This document shows, piece by piece, positions 16,633-24,954 of a stretch of 64,000 nucleotides of DNA (position 1 is its first letter; each line of letters starts with the position of its first letter). The position numbers were made by a program, and so were the translations under genes. Under the pieces are notes generated by a model. That model saw nothing but the letters and a program-made list of their open reading frames with translations. It ran no database searches and was not told the DNA's origin. This DNA comes from Prolixibacteraceae bacterium UBA6162 (GTDB taxonomy: Bacteria > Bacteroidota > Bacteroidia > Bacteroidales > Prolixibacteraceae): assembly GCA_002428215.1 (NCBI GenBank), contig DIUI01000067.1, positions 1 to 64,000 of the forward strand, in the 5' to 3' direction.

Positions 16633-16684
16633 GGTGCATCGGGTTCAGGTAAAATGCAGGAATTCGATGCACCATTTTTCTTCT
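16633..16684 (+). terminator. Internal terminator or attenuator in the cytochrome cluster
   Basis: GGTGCATCG (16633-16641) pairs with CGATGCACC (16665-16673), followed by ATTTTTCTTCT. It lies between the outer-membrane/periplasmic half and the inner-membrane half of the cluster and could lower expression of the latter. Confidence 0.55.
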
Positions 16685-16697
16685 AAAATCTGGATCC

Positions 16698-17645
16698 ATG
16701 CAAAACATCTTAAAATTTCTCGTCGCGTTCTTCCTGGTAGCTGGCTTCTACACAGCCGAAGGACAGGAAGCAGTCATGCGTTCTGAAAATGCGCTTTGCC
16801 TTGGCTGCCACAGCCAACAAACTTTTACTATGTTCAACGAATGGACCGGGCGCGAAGAGAGAAGGCTGATGAATCCCTATCACATCATCGATACCACTCT
16901 ATTTCTAACCGGAGTCCACCACACATTCTCATGTGTCGATTGTCACTCCATGGATTATGAGGAGTATCCACACTTACGTGAGCTCAAGTTAGAGCCTATG
17001 ATGTCGTGCAACGACTGTCATGGAGGGGATCCTTATTATGCGCATTATCAGTTCGATCGGATCGAAGAAGAATTTGAAAAGAGTGTGCACGCACTCAAAG
17101 GTGGCGACAATTTCTCATGCGCCAAGTGCCATAATCAACACTATTACAGACCAACTGCACGTACCAGCGCCAATGTTACCGATATAGTGTCGGCCGACAA
17201 TCAGATGTGTCTTTCATGTCATACCGATGCTGCCCGTTACCGACTCACCACTGTTCATGATTTTCCTGTTTTCCGTGAAGTTCATGCCTGGTTGCCCAAC
17301 CATGAATTGCATTTCAGAAGCGTAAGGTGCATCGACTGTCATACCGCTTTCGACGAAGAGCTGATGGTTGCCCACAATATTCTTGCTAAAGAAGATGCTG
17401 TTCGAAATTGCTCTGAATGCCATTCTGCCAATACGCTGCTGAAAGCAACCTTGTATCGCTACGAAAATATTCAGGCACGTCAAACCAATGGGGTTTTTGC
17501 TTCTATTCTGCAAGAGCAACCCTATATTATTGGAGCCAACCAGGTGCCTATCTTTAAATTCTTAAGCGTAGCCCTTCTTTTGGCTACTATTTTTGGTATT
17601 GCAATCCATGCTACTGTTCGTGTTGTATCTAAAAGAAAAAAGTGA
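16698..17645 (+). CDS. Membrane-anchored heptaheme cytochrome c
   Basis: This 315-aa protein has a signal peptide (1-22), seven CXXCH motifs (CLGCH, CVDCH, CNDCH, CAKCH, CLSCH, CIDCH, CSECH) and a C-terminal transmembrane helix (about residues 285-307) ending VVSKRKK. The heme domain therefore faces the periplasm. Its stop overlaps the start of the cytochrome b gene (TGATG), so the two likely form one complex: a quinol-oxidising b-type subunit and a multiheme electron acceptor. Geobacter CbcL has the same two parts in a single chain. Confidence 0.88.
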   Translation: MQNILKFLVAFFLVAGFYTAEGQEAVMRSENALCLGCHSQQTFTMFNEWTGREERRLMNPYHIIDTTLFLTGVHHTFSCVDCHSMDYEEYPHLRELKLEPMMSCNDCHGGDPYYAHYQFDRIEEEFEKSVHALKGGDNFSCAKCHNQHYYRPTARTSANVTDIVSADNQMCLSCHTDAARYRLTTVHDFPVFREVHAWLPNHELHFRSVRCIDCHTAFDEELMVAHNILAKEDAVRNCSECHSANTLLKATLYRYENIQARQTNGVFASILQEQPYIIGANQVPIFKFLSVALLLATIFGIAIHATVRVVSKRKK

Positions 17646-18298
17646 TGAGTGTAAATAAAGTATACTTCTATCCCCTTTGGCTGCGCATCTGGCACGTTAT
17701 TAACGGCCTTGGCATGGTGGTTCTGATTCTTACAGGCTTTATCATGCATTGGGGAATCCATGGTTCTGTAATTGACTTCTATTTAGCTGTAAACCTGCAC
17801 AACATAACCGGAATTTTAGTAGCTATCAGCTATGTTTTCTTCTTTGTTGGTAACATCGTTTTTTATAACAGCCGCTATTACCGTATCAAAATTAAAGGCT
17901 GGCATCGACGTATTGCCAAACAAGCCAAATACTATGCCTATGGTATGTTTAAGGGTCAATCGGCTCCCTTTCCGGTTAACGAAAAGCGTAAATTTAATCC
18001 GCTGCAAAAATATTCCTACTTCTATACCATGTATATGGTGTTGCCTCTTATCGTAGCTTCCGGACTGGCACTTTTGTTTCCGGAGTATATTATCGAAGAG
18101 GTATACGGCTACAATGGTGTATTCCTTACTGCCATGGTACATGCGGCATTGGGTTTCCTGGTTTTTATGTTTCTGATTGTGCATATCTACGCAGCCTCCA
18201 TAGGTCGTACTCCCTGGCAAAATTTTAAAAGTATTGTCGATGGGTGGCATGAGGTTCATGACCATTCAGAGACAACTGCCAGTGAGCCAAAAGAGTAG
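17645..18298 (+). CDS. Cytochrome b subunit (HydC/FdnI type)
   Basis: This 217-aa integral membrane protein has about four transmembrane segments. Candidate b-heme ligands are His17 (RIWHVINGLG), His35, His52 (NLHNITG), and the histidines in MVHAALGFLVFMFLIVHIYAAS. It resembles the di-heme cytochrome b subunits of Ni-Fe hydrogenase, formate dehydrogenase-N and thiosulfate reductase, which exchange electrons with quinones. Here no catalytic subunit is linked; its partner is the overlapping heptaheme protein. The ATG at 17645 is preferred over the GTG at 17642. Confidence 0.88.
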   Translation: MSVNKVYFYPLWLRIWHVINGLGMVVLILTGFIMHWGIHGSVIDFYLAVNLHNITGILVAISYVFFFVGNIVFYNSRYYRIKIKGWHRRIAKQAKYYAYGMFKGQSAPFPVNEKRKFNPLQKYSYFYTMYMVLPLIVASGLALLFPEYIIEEVYGYNGVFLTAMVHAALGFLVFMFLIVHIYAASIGRTPWQNFKSIVDGWHEVHDHSETTASEPKE

Positions 18299-18385
18299 CC
18301 ACTGTCGTCAATCGCTCCCCGTTTTTGAGCCCACTACCGGTTGGCCAAAATGCAACCGTACTAACCGAATCTAAATGAACTCATT

Positions 18386-19888
18386 ATGAAACTACCACAA
18401 ACTCTGAGAAACTGGACCTCCATTGCAGGTGCTGCCTTGGCAGTTTTCAGTCTCCTGATTATTGTTTTTCTTTTCATTGTTTCCATTCTTTTCGATGCCG
18501 GTAGTTCTTACCTTGGTATATTCATCTATATGATTATGCCCGTTTTTCTGGTGGCTGGTCTTTTTCTTATTCCGGTAGGAATGTTGCTTACCCGCCGGCG
18601 TATGCGAAGGCTGCATCAGGATAGTGCAGATCTTCATTGGCCGATGATCGATTTCAACGATAAAGGGGTGCGCAATGCCTCCGCTATTTTTGTTGTGGGT
18701 ACTGTAATTTTTTTAGCGCTATCTGCCATTGGTAGCTACGAAGCCTTTCACTATACCGAGTCTGTCGAATTTTGTGGTACCGTTTGCCATAAAGTTATGG
18801 AGCCCGAATATATGGCTTACCATGAGTCATCGCACGAGCGTGTAAAATGTGTCGATTGTCATGTGGGTAGTGGCGCCGACTGGTACGTTAAGAGTAAATT
18901 ATCGGGTCTTTATCAGGTGTATTCTGTAGCCTTCAAAAAGTATCCTCAGCCCATTGCTACTCCGGTGCACAATCTGCGCCCCGCTCGCGAAACCTGCGAA
19001 GAGTGCCACTGGCCCGAGAAATTTTACGACCGCAAACTGAAACTGAAACGTTCCTATCTGGCCGATTATGAAACCACAGAGTGGGATATTCAAATGGTCA
19101 TGAAAACCAGCGCTACATACGATGCCCATGGTCTGCAGGAGGGAATTCACTGGCATATCAACCCCGATGTTAAAATCGAATATATCTACGACCCAGAAGA
19201 TCCACGGCAAATACCCTGGGTTAAATATACCAACCAGAAAACAGGGGAGACCTATACCTATATCGATGAGGACTCCTATTCCGATCGCTCATTGTGGGCC
19301 AACCAGGAGGTTCGTACCATGGATTGTATCGACTGTCATAACCGACCTTCACACAACTATCTGCCGGAGCAGGATTTTATTGACAAAGCAATTACCGCCG
19401 GAAAGATTTCTCGCGAGATTCCTGAGATCAAAATGGCTATTATGCAAATACTAACCCAGGATTTTGAATCGAAAGAGAAGGCTTTCGAAGAGATCGAGAT
19501 TCAACTGGTTGCTTATTACGATATGATGTATCCCGAAGTTCTGGAGGAGCAAAGGGATCAGCTTGATCAGGCCATAGTTGCAATCAAGGATGGATATAGC
19601 CGAAACATCTTTCCTTATATGAAAGTTAGATGGAATGTCTACCCCAATCATCTGGGACACCTTGAGACCGATGGATGTTACAGATGCCACAATGATCGTC
19701 ACCGCACCCAATCGGGTCGTACCATATCGCGCGATTGTAATCTGTGCCATGATATTACCGGTCAGGGCAAACCCGGTGAAATGAAATATGCCGTTGGGAA
19801 TGAACGTCTCGAATTTGAGCATCCCATCGAAATCGGCACTGCCTGGAAAGAATTTCTTTGTTCTGAATGCCACTTCAGGCTTTATTGA
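18386..19888 (+). CDS. NapC/NirT-type heptaheme cytochrome (ImcH-like)
   Basis: This 500-aa protein has three N-terminal hydrophobic segments (about 12-35, 45-70, 95-115) and seven heme motifs: CGTVCH (a CX3CH form, near residue 132), CVDCH, CEECH, CIDCH, CYRCH, CNLCH and CSECH. The segment CVDCHVGSGADWYVKSKLSGL is typical of NapC/NirT quinol dehydrogenases. Length and heme number match the inner-membrane cytochrome ImcH of Geobacter, required there for high-potential extracellular electron transfer. That this one does the same is inference. It ends the cluster at a terminator. Confidence 0.85.
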   Translation: MKLPQTLRNWTSIAGAALAVFSLLIIVFLFIVSILFDAGSSYLGIFIYMIMPVFLVAGLFLIPVGMLLTRRRMRRLHQDSADLHWPMIDFNDKGVRNASAIFVVGTVIFLALSAIGSYEAFHYTESVEFCGTVCHKVMEPEYMAYHESSHERVKCVDCHVGSGADWYVKSKLSGLYQVYSVAFKKYPQPIATPVHNLRPARETCEECHWPEKFYDRKLKLKRSYLADYETTEWDIQMVMKTSATYDAHGLQEGIHWHINPDVKIEYIYDPEDPRQIPWVKYTNQKTGETYTYIDEDSYSDRSLWANQEVRTMDCIDCHNRPSHNYLPEQDFIDKAITAGKISREIPEIKMAIMQILTQDFESKEKAFEEIEIQLVAYYDMMYPEVLEEQRDQLDQAIVAIKDGYSRNIFPYMKVRWNVYPNHLGHLETDGCYRCHNDRHRTQSGRTISRDCNLCHDITGQGKPGEMKYAVGNERLEFEHPIEIGTAWKEFLCSECHFRLY

Positions 19889-19917
19889 CCGACTGATCTC
19901 ATCTTTTTCATATGATG

Positions 19918-19953
19918 CCGGCCTTGCAGCTCTGTTTGCGGGCCGGTTTTTTT
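19918..19953 (+). terminator. Terminator of the cytochrome cluster
   Basis: CCGGCC (19918-19923) pairs with GGCCGG (19941-19946), followed by seven T. It marks the end of the multiheme cluster. Confidence 0.75.
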
Positions 19954-20037
19954 GTTTCCAATTCTTACCCGGCATAACTTTCATCTATTGTAGGGGACGT
20001 TGGTCAAAAATGCCTTATTTTGCAAAAAACTTCAGCC

Positions 20038-21084
20038 ATGCATGAATATGCCAACTTGCTCAGGAAGATGATCTCTATTCCGTCTATCAGTGGAGATGAG
20101 TCGGAGGTAGCCTCCTTAATGCGCAATTTTTTATCCGACCGGGAAGTTTCCTACAATAGCCTGCATAACAACACCTGGGCGACTAATCGCCATTTCGATG
20201 CTCTGAAGCCGAATCTTTTGTTGAACAGCCATATTGATACGGTAAAACCCGTGCCTGCCTGGAGCTATGACCCTTTTGGTGCTATTCAGGAAGGTGATCG
20301 TATTGTTGGTTTGGGCAGCAACGACGCAGGTGGACCTTTGGTTACCTTGCTGGCCGTTTTTATGCATCTGTACGACCGCACCGATCTGCCGTACAACCTT
20401 ATTTTTGCTGCTACTGCAGAAGAGGAGACATCAGGTCCCAAAGGCTTCTCTTCTATTGTATCCCAGTTGCCCCCGATTGCTCTTGCCATCGTTGGAGAAC
20501 CTACCCGCATGGAACTGGCAGTTGCCGAGAAGGGGCTGCTCGTCCTTGATTGTATTGCGCGTGGGGTATCCGGACACGCCGCCAGAGAAGAGGGGGTTAA
20601 TGCACTCTACTTAGCTATCGAAGATATTACTGCCTTAAGAAAGCTATCCTTCGATAAGGTTTCGGATCTTTTAGGTCCTGTTAAAATTACGATTACTCAG
20701 ATTGAGGCCGGAAGCCAGCACAACGTTGTGCCCGATAGCTGCCGATTTGTTGTGGATGTTCGCACCAACGAATATTACTCAAACGAAATGGCTTATACTA
20801 TGATTGCTGCTGCCGTCAATGCTGAAGTTACTCCCCGCTCGCTCAGGTTAAACTCTTCCGGGTTACCCGATAACCATCCTTTGGTGGAGCGTGCCAAATT
20901 CCTGGGTATACCGTGTTATGGCTCCCCAACCACCAGCGATCAGGCTGTTATGCCCTGGCCATCGGTTAAAATTGGACCCGGCGATTCTGCACGCTCACAT
21001 ACTGCCGATGAATATATTTTTATGTCTGAGATGGCTGCAGGATTTGAAGTTTACTTAAATTTGATAGATCAACTAAATCTCTGA
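20038..21084 (+). CDS. M20 family metallohydrolase (ArgE/DapE type)
   Basis: This 348-aa enzyme belongs to the zinc-dependent M20 group that deacylates acetyl- or succinyl-amino acids. Conserved elements are SHIDTVKPV (metal His and catalytic Asp), GSNDAGG (metal Asp), the AEEE general base and metal ligand pair (AATAEEETSGPKG) and GEPT. In Bacteroidota similar proteins act as the ArgE-like step of arginine synthesis on acylated ornithine, which is likely here. The start at 20038 (MHEYANLL) follows a -7-like TTATTTTG at 20016-20023; an upstream in-frame ATG at 20020 overlaps that element. Confidence 0.85.
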   Translation: MHEYANLLRKMISIPSISGDESEVASLMRNFLSDREVSYNSLHNNTWATNRHFDALKPNLLLNSHIDTVKPVPAWSYDPFGAIQEGDRIVGLGSNDAGGPLVTLLAVFMHLYDRTDLPYNLIFAATAEEETSGPKGFSSIVSQLPPIALAIVGEPTRMELAVAEKGLLVLDCIARGVSGHAAREEGVNALYLAIEDITALRKLSFDKVSDLLGPVKITITQIEAGSQHNVVPDSCRFVVDVRTNEYYSNEMAYTMIAAAVNAEVTPRSLRLNSSGLPDNHPLVERAKFLGIPCYGSPTTSDQAVMPWPSVKIGPGDSARSHTADEYIFMSEMAAGFEVYLNLIDQLNL

Positions 21085-21127
21085 TCCTGGCTTTTACACC
21101 AGAAGGAACTTATTTAAAACCAATTCT

Positions 21128-21997
21128 ATGAAAATATTTATCCGTACCATGCTGATTTTGTTTCTGATGGCAGGATGTGGTGGGCATCAGCCCTATGAGC
21201 AATTTTCTGAAGCCGATTTAATCTACCATTCCAACGACCGTCAATTGGTTGATTCGCTGCTCGAACAGTTCAAGGAGGAGAGGAAAAGTGCTCCGGGTGA
21301 TCTTATGCTGAAAGTTGCTAAGGCCCTAATCGATACACCTTACGAAGCGCATACCCTCGAAAATGGCAAAGCTGAAAAAATGGTGGTAAATCTTCGTGGA
21401 GTGGATTGCACCACTTACGTGGAAACTTGTCTCGCCTTGACGAAAACCATACAGTCGAAACGACCTTCGTTCGAAACGTTTGCTGGCCATTTACAGACCA
21501 TTCGATATCGCAGTGGAGTGCGTGACGGATACCTGTCGCGGTTGCATTATTTCAGCGACTGGATTTTCGACAACCACCAACGTGGGAATGTGGAGGACGT
21601 TTCGCGGTCGATTGCCCATATTCTCTACCCCAATTTGGTGAATTTTATGAGCACACATCCCCAGAGCTATCAGGTGCTGCGCGATCACCCCGAACTGATC
21701 GAAGAACTTGAAACTCAGGAAACCGCCATATCTGAAAGAATGGCATGGTATATCCCCAAAAATCAACTTTCGCAGTGGGAGAAAAGTCTACAAGATGGCG
21801 ATATCGTAGCTATTACTACAATGATTGCCGGACTTGATGTAACGCATACCGGATTGGTAGTTTGGATAGAAGGCAGGGTCCATCTCTTACATGCCAGCTC
21901 GGTGGATATGAAGGTTGTTATTTCACCAAATACCCTCGAGGAGTATTTGAATGCAGGTAGGAATATAACAGGAATTATGGTTGCCCGCCCGCTTTAA
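21128..21997 (+). CDS. DUF1460 amidase-like lipoprotein
   Basis: This 289-aa protein has a lipoprotein signal (lipobox MAGC, Cys17) and a DUF1460 domain, an NlpC/P60-like fold described as an N-acetylmuramoyl-L-alanine amidase. The catalytic Cys94 lies in RGVDCTTYVE and the histidine in VTHTGLVVW. It probably trims or recycles peptidoglycan in the periplasm. Its stop codon directly abuts the stop codon of the convergent gene at 21998. Confidence 0.88.
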   Translation: MKIFIRTMLILFLMAGCGGHQPYEQFSEADLIYHSNDRQLVDSLLEQFKEERKSAPGDLMLKVAKALIDTPYEAHTLENGKAEKMVVNLRGVDCTTYVETCLALTKTIQSKRPSFETFAGHLQTIRYRSGVRDGYLSRLHYFSDWIFDNHQRGNVEDVSRSIAHILYPNLVNFMSTHPQSYQVLRDHPELIEELETQETAISERMAWYIPKNQLSQWEKSLQDGDIVAITTMIAGLDVTHTGLVVWIEGRVHLLHASSVDMKVVISPNTLEEYLNAGRNITGIMVARPL

Positions 21998-22378
21998 TCA
22001 ATTCTGATCGGCAATTTTGCGGGTAGCGGTGAGGGTCATATCTCCTTCAGGTGTAGAGGCCTTCCCGTTGATTTTTCCATCTTCGAGTTTGGCGGTAATC
22101 GGAATGTAGTTGTATTCAATTTCGACACCAAAACTATAGGTACCTTCTACAACCTTGAGGTTTTTTATGGGAATGGCATATCCCTGAATTTTAATCTCAC
22201 CGGCAATTGTGCCCTCTTTTTCGGTAAATACTAACTGCCCCTTACTGTATTCGTAAGGTGCATAGGGAACTGAATAATCCCAAACACCCAATAATTTGCC
22301 GAGATCGTTTGCTTTAAGCGCCGGAATTGCCATCCAAAGAAAAGCTACAACTAAGATTAATTTTTTCATTGTTTTCAA
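21998..22378 (-). CDS. Small secreted beta-rich protein, function unknown
   Basis: This 126-aa protein has a signal peptide (about 1-23, ending LKAN) and a mature domain of about 100 residues rich in beta strands (GVWDYSVPYAPYEYSKGQLVF, GEIKIQGYAIPIKNLKV, EGDMTLTATRK). Repeated Gly-containing strands suggest a small lipocalin-like or sandwich fold. I do not recognise the family. It converges on the DUF1460 gene with no intergenic space. Confidence 0.75.
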   Translation of the reverse strand: MKTMKKLILVVAFLWMAIPALKANDLGKLLGVWDYSVPYAPYEYSKGQLVFTEKEGTIAGEIKIQGYAIPIKNLKVVEGTYSFGVEIEYNYIPITAKLEDGKINGKASTPEGDMTLTATRKIADQN

Positions 22379-22448
22379 TTTTGGCTTTAATATAGCATGA
22401 TTTTAAATTCCAGATGCTTGTTCCTCAGGAATTCAACCAGATATTTAA

Positions 22449-23615
22449 TTAAAAGATGTCACGCATTTTCTCGAAAAAACTCTTTTCAGAATCGGAGGGC
22501 CCTCCCTTGAAGCTGGAAGAATCTTGTAGTTTTTCAAGCACTTTCTTCTCCTCAGCTGTTAGCTTTTGGGGTATCCATACACGTACCTTCACCAGTAGGT
22601 CCCCCCTTCCGTAACCATTCACGTCGGGCAGTCCCTTTCCGCGCAGTCGCAGAATCTTATCGGGTTGTGTCCCCGGTTCTACCTTAACTTTTACTTTACC
22701 ATCTATAACCGGTATTTCTGCAGTAGTTCCGAGTGCAATCTGTGGGAAGGTAAGAAAGAGATGATAAATCAGGTTGTTGTTGTCTCTCAAGAGATCGGGG
22801 TGTTCTTCCTCCTCGATAAGTACAAGCAGATCACCATTAACACCGCCTCTTCGACCTGTATTTCCTTTGCCCGAGACGTTCAGCTGCATTCCTTCGCCAA
22901 CTCCTGCTGGAATCCGGATCGAGATTACCTCTTCGTCGCGCGTTACACCTTCTCCATTGCAGTGCACGCACTTGTCGGTAATAGTTTGTCCCTCGCCCGA
23001 GCAAGTTGGGCAAGTGGATGTTGTTTGCATTTGCCCCAGAAGGGTATTGGCGATTCTGGTCACATGACCGCTTCCCCTGCAAGTGCTGCAGGTATTAAAC
23101 GAAGATGCATCTTTGGCACCTGTTCCACTGCAATGCGTACAGGCGACATATTTTTTTACTTTTAACTTTTTCTCTACCCCTGCCGAGATCTCAGAAAGCG
23201 TAAGTTTAACCTTGAGCCTCAAGTCTGAACCGCGGTTTACACGTCTCGACCTGCCTTGTCCCTGGCCACTAAAGCCACCAAAGCCGCTGAAACCACCAAA
23301 CCCACCAAAAGCATCGCCAAAAACATCACCGAACATCGAGAATATGTCATCCATCGACATGTTCTGTCCTCCACTAAAACCACCACCATTGCCCATGCCT
23401 GCATGGCCATACTGATCGTAACGCTGCCGCTTCTCTTTGTTGCTCAGAACTTCATACGCTTCGGCTGCCTCCTTGAATTTCTCCTCGGCCTCCTTGTTTC
23501 CCGGATTTTTATCGGGATGGAATTGAATTGCCTTTTTGCGGTAGGCTTTCTTGAGTTCCTCGGGCGTCGCTCCTTTACTTACCTCCAATATTTCGTAGTA
23601 GTCTCTTTTGGCCAT
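22449..23615 (-). CDS. dnaJ: Chaperone DnaJ
   Basis: This 388-aa protein is the Hsp40 co-chaperone that stimulates DnaK. The J domain (1-70) has HPD, followed by a Gly/Phe-rich linker (about 75-130), four zinc-finger motifs ([32 protein letters not shown]) and the C-terminal substrate-binding domains. It follows grpE with 9 bp between them, forming a heat-shock operon. dnaK is not in the window. Confidence 0.96.
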   Translation of the reverse strand: MAKRDYYEILEVSKGATPEELKKAYRKKAIQFHPDKNPGNKEAEEKFKEAAEAYEVLSNKEKRQRYDQYGHAGMGNGGGFSGGQNMSMDDIFSMFGDVFGDAFGGFGGFSGFGGFSGQGQGRSRRVNRGSDLRLKVKLTLSEISAGVEKKLKVKKYVACTHCSGTGAKDASSFNTCSTCRGSGHVTRIANTLLGQMQTTSTCPTCSGEGQTITDKCVHCNGEGVTRDEEVISIRIPAGVGEGMQLNVSGKGNTGRRGGVNGDLLVLIEEEEHPDLLRDNNNLIYHLFLTFPQIALGTTAEIPVIDGKVKVKVEPGTQPDKILRLRGKGLPDVNGYGRGDLLVKVRVWIPQKLTAEEKKVLEKLQDSSSFKGGPSDSEKSFFEKMRDIF

Positions 23616-23624
23616 CTGTTGTGT

Positions 23625-24212
23625 TTATTCCCCAATTATAACTTTAGCATATCGGATTACCTTACCATTGAGCAGATACCCCTTTTCCACCACGTCAACA
23701 ACTTTCCCTTTGAGTTCCTCCGCAGGTGCCGGGATTTTTGTGATTGCCTCATGCAATTCAACATCGAAATCCAAACCGATGGCCTCAATCTCCATTACCT
23801 GGCTTTGCTTAAGAAATTCCTGGAATTTATTGAAAATCAAAATGAATCCCATCTTTGATGGGTCGTTGTCATCGACTCCCTTTAGGGTGCCCAAGGCACG
23901 GTCGAAATCATCGATAACGGGTAGAAGTCTGGCAAGAACCGTTTCTCCCCCCGATTTTATCAGGTCGGCCTTCTCCTTTAGGGTCCGTTTCCTGAAATTA
24001 TCGAACTCGGCCTGCAATCGAAGATGCTTGTCGCTGATTTCATTGAGCTTATTTCCCAACTCCATAAGTTTCTCGGAGTTGCTATCTTTTTTTTGTTTTT
24101 TGTCCTTGTTTTTCTTGGACTCTTCCTGGGTCTGCGCCGCCTGCTCATCCGATGCGACCGTTGGTTCGGCGGCTGTTTGCTGCTCTATCGGATTTTCGTT
24201 TTTCTCTGACAT
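23625..24212 (-). CDS. grpE: Nucleotide exchange factor GrpE
   Basis: This 195-aa protein releases ADP from DnaK. It has a Lys/Glu-rich, low-complexity N-terminus (1-60), a long coiled coil (LMELGNKLNEISDKHLRLQAEFDNFRKRT) and the beta-domain at the C-terminus with KGYLLNGKVIRYAKVIIGE. The start at 24212 (MSEKNENP) is chosen because the extension to 24317 runs through the inverted repeat described upstream. grpE leads the grpE-dnaJ operon. Confidence 0.93.
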   Translation of the reverse strand: MSEKNENPIEQQTAAEPTVASDEQAAQTQEESKKNKDKKQKKDSNSEKLMELGNKLNEISDKHLRLQAEFDNFRKRTLKEKADLIKSGGETVLARLLPVIDDFDRALGTLKGVDDNDPSKMGFILIFNKFQEFLKQSQVMEIEAIGLDFDVELHEAITKIPAPAEELKGKVVDVVEKGYLLNGKVIRYAKVIIGE

Positions 24213-24239
24213 AATTACACTGGTTTTTTCTACTCCGGA

Positions 24240-24312
24240 TTTTGACAAAAACATTGCCAACTCATTAAAACGACAATTTGACACACCATGCAGTAAGAAG
24301 GGTGTCAAATTG
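24240..24312 (-). promoter_or_regulatory. TTTGACA repeats and 11-bp inverted repeat upstream of grpE-dnaJ
   Basis: TTTGACA occurs at 24241-24247 and 24277-24283, and its complement at 24303-24309. The last two form a perfect inverted repeat (CAATTTGACAC 24274-24284; GTGTCAAATTG 24302-24312) with a 17-nt loop. No TAnnTTTG element is seen on the minus strand here, so heat-shock control by a different factor is possible. The hairpin could instead terminate the upstream TlpA-like gene (it is followed by TCGTTTT on that strand). Confidence 0.5.
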
Positions 24313-24336
24313 ATCAAAATATTCTGCGACCAGTGG

Positions 24337-24858
24337 CTATTTAAGATATCTTTTTAGAGTTGCCTCCAATGCCGGTCCCCGCAAATCTCTGGCAACGATT
24401 ACTCCATTCCCGTCGATCAGAAAATTACTGGGAATCTGCCGCACCCCATAGGCCACCGCATGCTTTGAATACCATCCTTTAAGGTCACTTACATGATAGG
24501 GCCATTCGAGTTTATCGTCGGCAATACCCTTTTTCCATGAATTGGCGTCGCGATCGAGCGACACGTTGAAAACAACAAATCCATTTCCATTGACAAATTC
24601 ACTGTTTCTGTAGCTTTTCCATGCATTCACTACTGCCGGATTCTCTTTGCGACAGGGGCCGCACCACGATGCCCAGAAATCGATGAGAACCAGTTTTCCC
24701 CGGGTGTCGGCGAGTCTGATGGTTTTTCCATCGGGTGATTTTTCGGAAATGGCCGGTGCCACACTGCCGATTTCAATACCGGTTGCAGGCTGCGCAAGCG
24801 CACTCAATGCCCCGATGGCGAGGACAAAAGTTATCAGGACTGTAAATTTACGATTCAT
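24337..24858 (-). CDS. TlpA/ResA-like periplasmic thioredoxin
   Basis: This 173-aa protein has a signal peptide (1-22, ending ALAQ) and a TlpA-type thioredoxin domain with WCGPC at 65-69, preceded by LIDFWAS and followed by a cis-Pro in VRQIPSNFLID. Such proteins reduce disulfides in the envelope, for example during cytochrome c maturation. The start at 24858 gives a proper signal peptide; the longer frame to 24942 has no such support. It lies between murA and grpE on the same strand. Confidence 0.88.
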   Translation of the reverse strand: MNRKFTVLITFVLAIGALSALAQPATGIEIGSVAPAISEKSPDGKTIRLADTRGKLVLIDFWASWCGPCRKENPAVVNAWKSYRNSEFVNGNGFVVFNVSLDRDANSWKKGIADDKLEWPYHVSDLKGWYSKHAVAYGVRQIPSNFLIDGNGVIVARDLRGPALEATLKRYLK

Positions 24859-24954
24859 TGTAGTGTCGATTACTGTATTCAAAAATTTGTGTACTCTGCT
24901 AAAATGAGTATGCTTCACTAGCTTAACAAATAAACCCTTCATTAGGTTTTAAAA

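Noticed and set aside
16698..19888. NrfA/NrfH-type nitrite reductase assignment for the multiheme proteins
   Set aside because: No CXXCK heme site or NrfA-like catalytic domain is present, and heme counts differ.
23608..24357. 249-aa Ser-rich open frame on the plus strand across grpE
   Set aside because: Low-complexity Ser/Phe composition comes from the complement of the Lys/Glu-rich GrpE coding strand.
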